Of a DNA stretch of 47,287 nt, positions 29,095-37,759 are shown piece by piece. Below the pieces are notes generated by a model that worked only from the letters and a program-made list of their open reading frames with translations, was not told the origin of the DNA and made no database searches. Where the stretch lies: assembly GCA_017550745.1 (NCBI GenBank), contig JAFZOG010000015.1, positions 1-47,287 on the forward strand. Direction: 5' to 3'. How positions within the stretch are numbered: position 1 is the stretch's first letter; each line of letters begins with the position of its first letter. A program made the translations under genes and the position numbers. This DNA is from Clostridia bacterium (GTDB lineage Bacteria; Bacillota; Clostridia; Christensenellales; Aristaeellaceae).

Positions 29095-30772
29095 CCATTA
29101 TTATCTTTACGGCGAGGTCGCAGCCGCCTTAAAAGGCTTCCTGCGGGATTATCCGGCCCTTTGCTCCCTGGACAGCATTGGCAAAACCAGGGAGGGGCGG
29201 GACATCCTGTGCCTGACGGTATGCAATCCGGAAACCGGAAGCCCGGAGGAAAAAGCCGCCTTTTTCATGGACGGCAACCTTCACTCCGGCGAGGTGGCGT
29301 CCTCCATGGCAGTCCTGCATATTCTGGATCAATGGCTGAGCGCTTACGGCAAAGAACCGGCCGTCACCGCTTTGCTGGACCGGTTCACGGTTTACGCGAT
29401 TCCCCGCATCAACGCGGACGCGGCGGAAGTCTTTCTCACAACGCCCTACATGACGCGGGGAAACACGGAGAAATACTATCCTCCGGATAACGGCGTTGCG
29501 GACCGGGACATGGACGGGGACGGCGTGATCCGGCAGATGCGCATCCCCGACCCCGCCGGGAAATGGAAAGCGTATGAAAAAGACAGCCGCATCATGATGG
29601 CGCGCGGGCCGGAGGACACGGAGGGCACCTTCTATACCCTGGTGTCCGAAGGCGTATTCCGGGGGGGTGCGGAGGATTTTATCTGCCTCCGGGACACCAA
29701 CCCCCAGGACGCCCTCGACCCCAACCGCCAATTTCCATTCGAGTGGAACAAGGATTACCCGGACAAGGACCGCCCCACCAGCGGCCCGGAGCCGCTGCAT
29801 GACCCGGAAGTCCGCGCGCTGTACGATTTTGTGTGCGGCCATCCCAACATCGCATTCCACATGGATTTCCACACATATGGCGGCCTGCATATCTCCCCGG
29901 CGGATTTCTGCCCCCACCTGGAGGTTCCAGACAAGGAACGCATGCAGGCGCTGGGCGCCGCCATGCGGAAGCGGACGGGCTACAAATGCAGCGGCATTTT
30001 CCCGGAAGGGGCCAAGGACATCGCTCCGGGCAGTTATACCACCTGGGAATACTTTGAAAGGGGCATCATGGCGTTTGTGACCGAGCTGTGGGATTTCCAT
30101 TTCCAGGCCGATCCGGACAGGCCGCAGGGCTGGAGCATGTTCTTTGCCGAATCGGAGGAACAGTTTCTCCGGGAGGCGGAAACGGCCCTGGGCTGGGACG
30201 AACGGGAAAACGGCGGGCAGGGCTTTAAGCCCTGGACGCCCTGCGTCCTGCCGGGCTGGACGGACGATGGCAAGGACATGGCGGTGGAAATCGGCGGCTG
30301 GAACAGAAAGTTCACCATGCAGAATCCGCCGCCGCGCCTGCTCCCCGGGGTCTGCGAAAAAGCGGCGGACGCCGCGCTGGTGGGCTTCCAGGCCCTGCCA
30401 AGGCTTCACATGGCTTTCCACGGCCTGCGCCGCGGCGAGGGCGGAAAAGATATCCTGGAAATCGAATTGATGAACCTGGGGTATCTGCCCACCTGCGGGA
30501 CGGAGATGGCGGCGCGGAAGGAAATGGGCGACGATCTGACCGTTTCCCTGTCCGGCTGCGAAACGCCGGGGGAAAACTCCGTGCGCGTGGGGCATGTGGA
30601 CGGTTATGCCAAGCGCCTGGTTTCCTTCGCCGTGCGCATGCAGGGAAAAACGCCCGTCACCGTCACCGCCCGGGGTACACGGTGCGGGCAGGCGGTACTG
30701 CATATCACGTTGGACCCGGATGGCTATCCGCCCCATCGTTCCTCGGAAAACGGAATCAAAGACGCTTCGTAA
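29084..30772 (+). CDS. M14 family zinc carboxypeptidase
   Basis: Metallocarboxypeptidase of 562 residues, apparently cytoplasmic. Zinc ligands are H67 and E70 (NLHSGEV) and H263 (HMDFHTYGG); the catalytic Glu is E334 (VTELWDF). An NR-type substrate-binding motif appears in DPNRQFPF, and a calcium-like DRDMDGDGV segment lies at about 140-150. After the roughly 360-residue catalytic domain, a C-terminal beta domain (about 430-560) follows. It would trim C-terminal residues of imported peptides. Last gene of the opp operon; its end overlaps the convergent acetyltransferase gene by 17 bases. Confidence 0.88.
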   Translation: MKLDHYYLYGEVAAALKGFLRDYPALCSLDSIGKTREGRDILCLTVCNPETGSPEEKAAFFMDGNLHSGEVASSMAVLHILDQWLSAYGKEPAVTALLDRFTVYAIPRINADAAEVFLTTPYMTRGNTEKYYPPDNGVADRDMDGDGVIRQMRIPDPAGKWKAYEKDSRIMMARGPEDTEGTFYTLVSEGVFRGGAEDFICLRDTNPQDALDPNRQFPFEWNKDYPDKDRPTSGPEPLHDPEVRALYDFVCGHPNIAFHMDFHTYGGLHISPADFCPHLEVPDKERMQALGAAMRKRTGYKCSGIFPEGAKDIAPGSYTTWEYFERGIMAFVTELWDFHFQADPDRPQGWSMFFAESEEQFLREAETALGWDERENGGQGFKPWTPCVLPGWTDDGKDMAVEIGGWNRKFTMQNPPPRLLPGVCEKAADAALVGFQALPRLHMAFHGLRRGEGGKDILEIELMNLGYLPTCGTEMAARKEMGDDLTVSLSGCETPGENSVRVGHVDGYAKRLVSFAVRMQGKTPVTVTARGTRCGQAVLHITLDPDGYPPHRSSENGIKDAS

Positions 30773-31190
30773 AGCAAATGATACGGTTTGCTTCCGTAAA
30801 GCCCATGGCAATATGAAATCTCCTGCTGCCGTCGTTTTCAAGCTCACAATCGCTGGCAAACTCCGAGCAATGCTTTTCTTTCGCCCAGTTTTCGCAGCTT
30901 AGCAAAAGCTCCTTAGCATATCCCAGGTGCCTGTATTCTTCCAGGATGAAGATTCCTTCCAGGTATCCTACCGGCGATGTTTCGGTTCCTTCAACATAAT
31001 CCCTTCTAAGCTGGCATTGGGCAAAACCGACCGGCTTTTTATCCGCATATTTGATGAAACAAACAGAATCCTGATCCTCTGTCCGTTTTTCAAAATCGTC
31101 CCGTAAACTGGCCAAGGTGTGGTCATGCCACATATGCCATGCCAATTCGGCAAGCACTGTACTGTCAGATTTTCCCGCTGCCTGAATCAT
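30756..31190 (-). CDS. GNAT acetyltransferase, AAC(6')-I-type aminoglycoside acetyltransferase candidate
   Basis: A 144-residue GNAT enzyme. The block GTETSPVGYLEGIFIL (68-83), the acetyl-CoA motif YRHLGYAKELL (about 86-96), the WAKEKHCSEFASDCELEN stretch and the final GFTEANRIICFTKRL match the compact AAC(6')-I group that acetylates the 6'-amino group of kanamycin, tobramycin and amikacin. The start at 31190 has GGAGGG about 9 bases upstream; the longer frame reaches into GC-rich DNA and is rejected. The gene is visibly AT-richer than both neighbours and lies alone between two peptidase operons, which suggests acquisition. An acetyltransferase for another amine remains possible; resistance is not proven. 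Confidence 0.78.
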   Translation of the reverse strand: MIQAAGKSDSTVLAELAWHMWHDHTLASLRDDFEKRTEDQDSVCFIKYADKKPVGFAQCQLRRDYVEGTETSPVGYLEGIFILEEYRHLGYAKELLLSCENWAKEKHCSEFASDCELENDGSRRFHIAMGFTEANRIICFTKRL

Positions 31191-31370
31191 TCTTGATCCC
31201 TCCTTCAAATCCCGATCGGCATTCCTGGGCGGAGCAGCCGCAGGATGCGCGGCCGGAGGTAATCGACCTGGTGCATTGGAACAGCAGGCCGTGCGCCGAA
31301 TCCTCTTTGCCCTGACCACCGCCATCGACCCATCCATGACGAAATGCCAAAGGAAGGAAGGCTAAACCTC

Positions 31371-32384
31371 ATGCCAGCAGAACAGCTCGTTTCCCATCCC
31401 TGCATTTCCAGATATCCCCATCACCCGGTATTGACCAGCGCCCAGGTGCCCTATGCCAGCGACCTGGTGTTCAACGCGGGCGTGATCCCCTGGCAGGGCG
31501 GATACGCCATGGTGTTCCGAAACGATTACGGTTATCTGGAAAAGGGCCGTTTCACGGGCACCAACATCGGCCTTGCCCTCAGCCCCGACGGCATCCGCTG
31601 GGAGGTGGAAAAGCAGCCCGTTTTTTCCATGAAAGACGGGGAAATCAAGCGGGCGTATGATCCGAGGCTTACGGTGATCGACGGTGAAATCTATATGACC
31701 TTCGCCGTGGATACCCGGCACGGGCTGCGGGGCGGCATCGCCCGCACGGACGATCTGCGCCATTTTGACGTTCTCTCCATGACGGTGCCGGACAACCGGA
31801 ACATGGTGCTCTTCCCCCAAAAATACCAGGGCATGTACATGCGGCTGGAGCGGCCCATGCCCGTATACAGCCGGGGCAGGGACCGCTTCGATATCTGGTG
31901 GAGCGAAAGCCCCGACCTGATCCATTGGGGCAATGCCCGTTTTGTGGCCGGGGTGGAGGATTTTCCCTTTGCCAATGATAAAATCGGCCCCGGCGCGCCG
32001 CCTGTTTATACGGAAAAAGGCTGGCTGGCCGTGACCCATACGGTGGATATCGACCCGGAACGGGGAAAAAACGGCTGGGAAGACCGGTGGATCAAGCGTT
32101 ACTGCGCCGCCGTGATCCTGCTGGACAAAGACGCGCCCTGGAAAATGTCCGGACACAGCCGGGTGCCGCTGCTGGCCCCGGAAGCGGACTGTGAAACCGG
32201 GAACGGCTTCCGCACCAACGTGATTTTCCCCACCGCCGCCATTCCCATGCCGGACGGCACGCTGCGGATTTATTACGGCGCTTCGGACACGGTGATTGCC
32301 CTGGCCGAGGCGAAGATCGATGATCTGATCGCTTTATGCTTGGAAGGTGAGCCGGCGGCTGCGGATGAACGGTACGCGCCGTGA
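31371..32384 (+). CDS. GH130 family glycoside phosphorylase or hydrolase
   Basis: A 337-residue five-bladed propeller enzyme. Family GH130 acts on beta-mannosides, by phosphorolysis or hydrolysis. The N-terminal PHHPVLTSAQVPYASDLVFNAG, the FRNDYG and TNIGLALSPDGIRW blades, AYDPRLTVIDGEIYMTFAVD and the C-terminal FRTNVIFPTAAIP-IYYGASD motifs are all typical. No signal peptide. The start at 31371 follows GGAAGGAAGG; an ATG at 31344 is upstream but lacks a ribosome site. The gene is monocistronic. Upstream 31191-31343 is GC-rich, with no recognised gene. Whether it is a phosphorylase cannot be decided here. Confidence 0.87.
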   Translation: MPAEQLVSHPCISRYPHHPVLTSAQVPYASDLVFNAGVIPWQGGYAMVFRNDYGYLEKGRFTGTNIGLALSPDGIRWEVEKQPVFSMKDGEIKRAYDPRLTVIDGEIYMTFAVDTRHGLRGGIARTDDLRHFDVLSMTVPDNRNMVLFPQKYQGMYMRLERPMPVYSRGRDRFDIWWSESPDLIHWGNARFVAGVEDFPFANDKIGPGAPPVYTEKGWLAVTHTVDIDPERGKNGWEDRWIKRYCAAVILLDKDAPWKMSGHSRVPLLAPEADCETGNGFRTNVIFPTAAIPMPDGTLRIYYGASDTVIALAEAKIDDLIALCLEGEPAAADERYAP

Positions 32385-32397
32385 CCGGCTTTTCTTC

Positions 32398-34371
32398 TCA
32401 GGATCCTTCCCGCTTCAAATACTGGCCAAACCAATCGTGCATCTCCTGATAATACCGTTTCAGCAGCTCCGGGATATGGGGCTGGTCATGGGGCGTGCGC
32501 GGGAAAACCACCATCCGGACGGGCAAATCGGGATGCGTGTCCTTGATGGCCGTGAACAGCTGGTGCGCCCCCTCCAGCGGACAGCGGAGATCCTCCTCGC
32601 CGTGGAGGATCAAAAAAGGCTTGTCGATGCGTTCCGCGTAGGATACGGGGGACGTGCGCAGCTGCTCCATCATGAATTCCTCGTAGTTGTCATAGGCGGC
32701 GCTGCTTCCCTGCATATCGGAGGAGGCGTAGCCGATCAGGTCGCTGGCCACGCTGCGCTGGCTCACATAGGCCCGGAACCGTTTCGCGTGGGAAGCGATC
32801 CAGTTGGTCATATAGCCGCCGTAGCTGCCGCCGGTGACGCCGAGGCGCTTTCCGTCGATCCAGGGGAACCGTCGCAGGGCTTCGTCCACGAATTGCAGGA
32901 TATCCGTATAGGCGCAGCCGTCCACGGAACGGGCATAGGTTTGGTGGACGCTTCCGTAGCCGCTGCTGCCCCGGGGATTGCAGAACAGCACGGCGCAGCC
33001 CGCGGAGGAAAGGCATTGAAATTCCATGGTAAAGCCATAGGTATAAAACGGATGCGGCCCGCCGTGAATGTACACAACGGCGGGGTACCGCTTTCCTTCT
33101 TCCAGGCGGGCCGGGGGCATGACGAAGCCATGCACCCGGCTTTCTCCGTCCAGGGTTTCAAAAAAGAAGTCCTCCGTGGGGGCCACAGCGCATTCTGCCA
33201 GGATATCTTCGGCGGACTGTACCAGGAGTTCGTCCTTTTCCGGCTCTTTCAGGGAAAGCAGCAGATAGGCTTCCGGCCGATCCGGCAGCCCTTCCGCGAT
33301 CAGCATTTTTCCGTCCTGGATCCTGCCCAGGCCGTGGATCACCCGTTTGCCCGCGCGGAGGGGCTTGGCGTGCTTTTCGCCGGAGGGAAGCCTGTACAGA
33401 CTGCCCTGGCCCTGCCAGCCGGACACGAAGTATATATCGCCGGTGCCGGGGTCAGCCTGCACCTTGTCCATGCCAGCGCCGCAGAATGCGTTATACGGGA
33501 ACTGCACGCACTGGTAACAGTCCCTGTCAGGCTCAAAAATCTGCTCTGCTTCGCCCCCGTCCAGCGGAAAACGGAACAAATACACATGGGGATACCCGAT
33601 CACCCCGTCGGCCTTGGGGTCCAGCGCGCCCATGATCACGGCGCTGCCGTCCGGGGTGAACACGGGCCGGATGGGATTGGGATAGGAAACGATCATCAGC
33701 CCCTGGGAAATCTGGCGGAACTCCTTTTCTGCCATGTCCATCACATACAGGTCAAAACCGATGCTTTCTTCCTTTGGCCGGTTCAGGTTGCCCGCCGCCA
33801 CAATGCGCCTGCCGTCCGGCGACCAGGCATGGTGCATCCAATCGGACGCGCCGGAGGTGATCTGGCGGGTGACGCCGGTTTCCACGTCCAGCAAAAACAG
33901 CTGCACATGCCCGTCCGGACGGATAAAGCCCGCTCCGTCCACTTTATAATGGAAATCCTCGATCACCACCGGCTCGTCGGACGCCGGCTCCTGCCTGTCA
34001 GCGGTTTCCTGGGAGGAGGAAAAGAGGATGCGGGCCCCATCCGGGCTCCAGATGGGCTCCATGGCAGCGCCGGGAATACTGGACCGGGCGATCAAACTGC
34101 CCGTGTTTACATCGCAGACGACGACCTGCCGCCCCTGCCCCGGCAGCGAAGACAAAAAAGACACCTTTGCGCCGTCCGGGGAAAAGCGGGGGCAGCCCTC
34201 GCCCGTTCCCCCTGCGGTGACGGTTTTTACGGTTCCGTCCGCCAGGGATTTGACCTGAACGCCCTTTGTTTTGTTGGACGCCCAGCAAACCAGGCGCTTG
34301 CCCGCGTGCCAGTCCCCGCCGTTCAGGCGTTCGAAGGCGCAGCAGTCATTGATTGTGACAGGCCGTTTCAT
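32398..34371 (-). CDS. S9 family serine peptidase 3
   Basis: Cytoplasmic S9 peptidase of 657 residues, last gene of the minus-strand peptidase operon. The propeller half shows PRFSPDGAKVSFLSS, PIWSPDGARILFSSS and HAWSPDGRRIVAAGN. The hydrolase half has YIHGGPHPFYTYGF and the triad S516 (GGSYGGYM), D594 (HGEEDLRC) and H628 (PRTPHDQP). The unusual TPHDQP His loop separates it from peptidases 1 and 4. The start at 34371 follows AAAGGAGGA; the longer frame (to 34413) runs into peptidase 4. It ends 13 bases from the convergent GH130 gene, with no terminator visible between. Confidence 0.9.
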   Translation of the reverse strand: MKRPVTINDCCAFERLNGGDWHAGKRLVCWASNKTKGVQVKSLADGTVKTVTAGGTGEGCPRFSPDGAKVSFLSSLPGQGRQVVVCDVNTGSLIARSSIPGAAMEPIWSPDGARILFSSSQETADRQEPASDEPVVIEDFHYKVDGAGFIRPDGHVQLFLLDVETGVTRQITSGASDWMHHAWSPDGRRIVAAGNLNRPKEESIGFDLYVMDMAEKEFRQISQGLMIVSYPNPIRPVFTPDGSAVIMGALDPKADGVIGYPHVYLFRFPLDGGEAEQIFEPDRDCYQCVQFPYNAFCGAGMDKVQADPGTGDIYFVSGWQGQGSLYRLPSGEKHAKPLRAGKRVIHGLGRIQDGKMLIAEGLPDRPEAYLLLSLKEPEKDELLVQSAEDILAECAVAPTEDFFFETLDGESRVHGFVMPPARLEEGKRYPAVVYIHGGPHPFYTYGFTMEFQCLSSAGCAVLFCNPRGSSGYGSVHQTYARSVDGCAYTDILQFVDEALRRFPWIDGKRLGVTGGSYGGYMTNWIASHAKRFRAYVSQRSVASDLIGYASSDMQGSSAAYDNYEEFMMEQLRTSPVSYAERIDKPFLILHGEEDLRCPLEGAHQLFTAIKDTHPDLPVRMVVFPRTPHDQPHIPELLKRYYQEMHDWFGQYLKREGS

Positions 34372-34388
34372 CCCGGGCTTCCTCCTTT

Positions 34389-36371
34389 TTACGCCAGATA
34401 GCGCTTGAACCAATCCACGATTTCCTCAAGATGCCGCACCTGGGCTTTCATGTTGCCGGTGCGGGTGAGGGCATGGTTTTCCTTGGGAAACATCACCAGC
34501 CGGACGGGAACTTCCGGGTGCCTTTCCCTGAGGGGAATAAAGATCTGCTCCGCCTGCTCGAAGGAGCAGCGGTAATCCCTGTACCCGTGCAGCAAAAGCA
34601 GCGGCGTTTTGATCTGATCCACCCGGCTGGCGCTGCTGCCTTTGGCGCGGTTTCGCAGATAATTCAGCATGGAAAAGCGTTCCGGGATCCCGCCGGATGA
34701 AATCCACCCCATATCGCCGGTGCCGTAGGAGGTGGCGGGATTTGCCAGAATCCGCTGCCCCGCGGCGGCGGCAAAGAAATCCGTTTTGCTGATGAGCTTT
34801 AAGGTCATGTACCCGCCGTAGCTTCCGCCGGTGACGCCGATGCGGTCCCGGTCCGCGATGCCTCGGTTCACGGCGTCCAGGCACATGTCGATCAGGTCGT
34901 GCATGGCTTCGTCCTTCCAGCATATGCCGTCCGCGCAAAAGCCCCGGCCAAAGCCCGCGCTGCCCCGGGGATTGCCGTGGATCACCGCGAAACCGGCCGC
35001 CGACAGGGCGTGGAACTCGTGCCAGTAGGCGTCTGCGTACATGGTTTCCGGCCCGCCCTTGATGTCCAGCACAGCGGGATAGGCTTTCCCCGGCGCATAG
35101 TCCTTCGGCAGGGTAAGATAATAGCGCAATTCCGCTTTTCCGTCCCTGGAAGGAACGGTGTATTCCCGGGTTTCCGGCGGCGCGAAATCGGAAAGCCAGG
35201 CATGCTCGTCCGTGAGCCGCCGCCCGTCCACATACAAATCGGCAGGCGCCTGATCCGTACCGGAAAGAACCGCCAGGCTTCCTTTTTCATTCATGGCAAA
35301 GCCCAGGATGTCCTTAAAAGGGAGCGCCAATTCCCGGATCTCTTTCGGGCTGTCCGGCGATACGGAGCACAGCTTCGTTTTCCCTTCGTGGGCCGAAAGG
35401 AAAACCACCCTGTCCTTCAGCAGCGAAAAACAGGAGGCGTTTTCCCCGTTTTCCGTGCGCCCGACGACGGCTTCGCCGACGCCGGAGCAGCAGGTATCCT
35501 CCGCCAGGTCGGGGATATAGGAAAACGCGCCTTTCTCCTTTAAATCAAAGCGGATCAAGGTCTGGGAACAACCGTCCCCGAACCGCTGGTACGCAAGTGC
35601 CCATAAGCTGTTTCCGTCCTCCGAAAAAACAGGGGACTGGGAGGGGAGATACAGTTGATCGGAGGCCGGGCAGGCAATAGGCTCTCCCTTCCGCCAGACC
35701 GCCAGCTCCGCCTGCCTGCCCTTCGCGCCACTGTGGGGATAGGAGAAAAAAGCGACGGTCTGTCCGTCCGGAGACAGGGCGGGAAGGACGGCCTCCACCC
35801 CGTCCAAAGGAAGCAGGAACGCGCCTTCGGGGCCGTACAGCCCCACCGTGGATTTCTCTCCCTTGCGCATCCCGAACCATTCGTCCATTTTATAGGCCAG
35901 GTCTTCGGCAACATAGGGACGCAGCGCCTGCTGGCTTTCCCAGGCTTCCTTTTCCTCGGGGCGCATTTCCTGAAATGCTGTCCCCGCCTGGATTTCCTCC
36001 GGCCACAAAGTGGCTTCGAAGGCGATGCTGCCGTTGGCTGTGTCAAAGTGGTTCACGCCGTGGCGCAGGGTGGTTTTCTGCTCCCTGCCGTTACCCGTCA
36101 CGAACCAGACCTGGTTTTCTCCCGAAGCGTCGGAAAGCAGGGCCAGGGCATTGTCCGGCAGGAAGCGGGGCTGGGATTCATGAACGCCGTTGGGGGATTC
36201 ATAAACGACGCCGCCCTTTTCCGTTTCCATCACCCGCACCCGGGGGCGGCACACGCCGTCCGCTTCCGGCTTTTTGACCACAACGGCGGCGAGCTTTCCG
36301 TTCGGGGAAAGCTGAGGCCAGGATAAATAGGAGAACCGTCCTGCATCCTGCGGCGTAAAAGATTTCTTCAT
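34389..36371 (-). CDS. S9 family serine peptidase 4
   Basis: Cytoplasmic S9 peptidase of 660 residues, upstream neighbour of peptidase 3 with a 17-base gap. A propeller half (LSWPQLSPNGKLAAVVV, ALSPDGQTVAFFS) is followed by a hydrolase domain with the triad S517 (GGSYGGYM), D599 (HGYRDYRC) and H633 (ENHALTRTG). Its triad loops are nearly those of peptidase 1 in the opposite operon, so the two may be the closest pair among the four. The start at 36371 has AAAGGA about 8 bases upstream; a longer frame extends into the metallopeptidase gene. Confidence 0.9.
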   Translation of the reverse strand: MKKSFTPQDAGRFSYLSWPQLSPNGKLAAVVVKKPEADGVCRPRVRVMETEKGGVVYESPNGVHESQPRFLPDNALALLSDASGENQVWFVTGNGREQKTTLRHGVNHFDTANGSIAFEATLWPEEIQAGTAFQEMRPEEKEAWESQQALRPYVAEDLAYKMDEWFGMRKGEKSTVGLYGPEGAFLLPLDGVEAVLPALSPDGQTVAFFSYPHSGAKGRQAELAVWRKGEPIACPASDQLYLPSQSPVFSEDGNSLWALAYQRFGDGCSQTLIRFDLKEKGAFSYIPDLAEDTCCSGVGEAVVGRTENGENASCFSLLKDRVVFLSAHEGKTKLCSVSPDSPKEIRELALPFKDILGFAMNEKGSLAVLSGTDQAPADLYVDGRRLTDEHAWLSDFAPPETREYTVPSRDGKAELRYYLTLPKDYAPGKAYPAVLDIKGGPETMYADAYWHEFHALSAAGFAVIHGNPRGSAGFGRGFCADGICWKDEAMHDLIDMCLDAVNRGIADRDRIGVTGGSYGGYMTLKLISKTDFFAAAAGQRILANPATSYGTGDMGWISSGGIPERFSMLNYLRNRAKGSSASRVDQIKTPLLLLHGYRDYRCSFEQAEQIFIPLRERHPEVPVRLVMFPKENHALTRTGNMKAQVRHLEEIVDWFKRYLA

Positions 36372-36382
36372 GCTTCGTCCTT

Positions 36383-37759
36383 TCAGCGGATCGCCCATTG
36401 ATAGGACACCGCGTCCTTCCCTGTATCAGCCTCCCGGGCGGTGACGGGCGAAAGGGTGAACAGGCCGTCAAAGCTGTCGGGATCCGGGGCGAAGTGTCCG
36501 CCCCCATGCATCAGCCGCCATTGTTCCGACACGTCGATATCCGCCGTTTCCTGCACCGCCCGCAGGAACGCTTCGTTGCCCAAAGCCTCGTTCCGCCTGC
36601 CCATCTCCAGCAAAGAGAGCACCACGTCGTCCAGGCTTTTTTGCCCTTCTGTCGCCCGCCGGATTTGGGCGTCCACGCCGGCCAGGAAGAAAATGCCCCG
36701 CCCATAAGCCAGCCGCTGGGCGCGCCGATCCTGCCAGCAGATCTTTGCCGCTTCCGCATCGCTCAGATGCCGGGTGGGATTGGTGTAATAATCCGCAGTG
36801 CGCTTTTGGATTTCGTCCAGGGCCTGCGCTTTGGTAATGAGGCCCGCCCGCAGCGGGATCATGATGGAATAGTATTCCGCCGTGCCTTCTTCATACCAGG
36901 TGGTTTCGCCGTACGGCTCATCGTTCAGATGGGGCCAGTTGTGCACCATTTCATGGGCCAAAAGGTTCTGCTTTTCCGCTATGGACACGCGCTGGGTATC
37001 GTTCCAGCCGAACATATAGCAGCGCTGCAGGGCCGTGCCCCCGCTGGAAACGGTGCGGTCATGGCTCATGAAAACCCGGTACACGGCCTGGTCGTCCCGA
37101 AAAAAGCGCCGCATGATCCCGTAAAGCTTTTTCACATACTCCGCCAGGGCAGCGGCATCGAAAGGAGGCTCATCCTGCCAGTACATGCCGAAATCCCCTT
37201 CGGTGACGGACCGCAGCGGGCCAAAGGCGTAATAGATCTGGCGCAGGCAGTCCAGGCTTCCTTCCCTGTCCGCGTCTCCTTCGCCCCAAGCGCAGACGGC
37301 CCGCGCGCCTTCAGGCATCCGGGACAGGTCCCAGCGCAGGAAGATCTGACCCCGCCAGTCCGGAACATCCATGAGGAACGAAAGCCCAGGCCCGGCAGCA
37401 CCGCCCCCTTCCCTGCTGAAATGGAAATAGGGCCCATGCCTGCCTTCGCAGGGCTTTTCACCCGGGATGGCGGAATAGCGGATGGTCAGCCCGCCCCGAA
37501 GCTCCCGCCCGGCGGCCCAGTGCAGAAACACCATGGGGTAGGGCGCTGTTTCGGCCATCATCAGCGGCAGAGGCCCCAGGTCATCCGCGGCAGTTACGTT
37601 TTCGATCTTTGCCGCCGGAACCGAAACGGTGCTGCGCTGAAAGGCGAAAAGCTCCTGCCCGGCTTTCCTGTTTAAGCCGTCAACCTTGTACAGCACCTCC
37701 ACCTTTTCCACCTGCCCGCCCCTGAAAACCGGCGTCAGGGTGACGCTGCACCCGCTCAT
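36383..37759 (-). CDS. HExxH metallopeptidase, M61/M1-like (gluzincin)
   Basis: A 458-residue protein with the zinc motif H269-E270-x-x-H273 (LLAHEMVHNWPHL) and a downstream acidic ligand at E290 or E291 (WYEEGTAEYY). This HExxH + EG arrangement is that of gluzincins; the N-terminal beta-rich part (about 1-180, with VEVLYKVDGLNRKAGQELFAF) resembles the M61 glycyl-aminopeptidase layout. No signal peptide or membrane segment. It probably acts as an aminopeptidase. It overlaps the cyclodeaminase-family gene by ATGA, so it is translationally coupled. The exact family is not certain. Confidence 0.78.
   Translation of the reverse strand: MSGCSVTLTPVFRGGQVEKVEVLYKVDGLNRKAGQELFAFQRSTVSVPAAKIENVTAADDLGPLPLMMAETAPYPMVFLHWAAGRELRGGLTIRYSAIPGEKPCEGRHGPYFHFSREGGGAAGPGLSFLMDVPDWRGQIFLRWDLSRMPEGARAVCAWGEGDADREGSLDCLRQIYYAFGPLRSVTEGDFGMYWQDEPPFDAAALAEYVKKLYGIMRRFFRDDQAVYRVFMSHDRTVSSGGTALQRCYMFGWNDTQRVSIAEKQNLLAHEMVHNWPHLNDEPYGETTWYEEGTAEYYSIMIPLRAGLITKAQALDEIQKRTADYYTNPTRHLSDAEAAKICWQDRRAQRLAYGRGIFFLAGVDAQIRRATEGQKSLDDVVLSLLEMGRRNEALGNEAFLRAVQETADIDVSEQWRLMHGGGHFAPDPDSFDGLFTLSPVTAREADTGKDAVSYQWAIR

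Noticed and set aside
31208-31315. A 35-codon open stretch upstream of GH130 (reading SWAEQPQDARPEVIDLVH) that looked like the remnant of a displaced gene
   Set aside because: Too short, no recognisable family, and other frames of the same GC-rich DNA are also open. Possible but unsupported.
32347-34401. A 684-residue plus-strand frame overlapping S9 peptidase 3
   Set aside because: No motif, begins inside the GH130 gene, and the sense gene on the minus strand has an intact catalytic triad.
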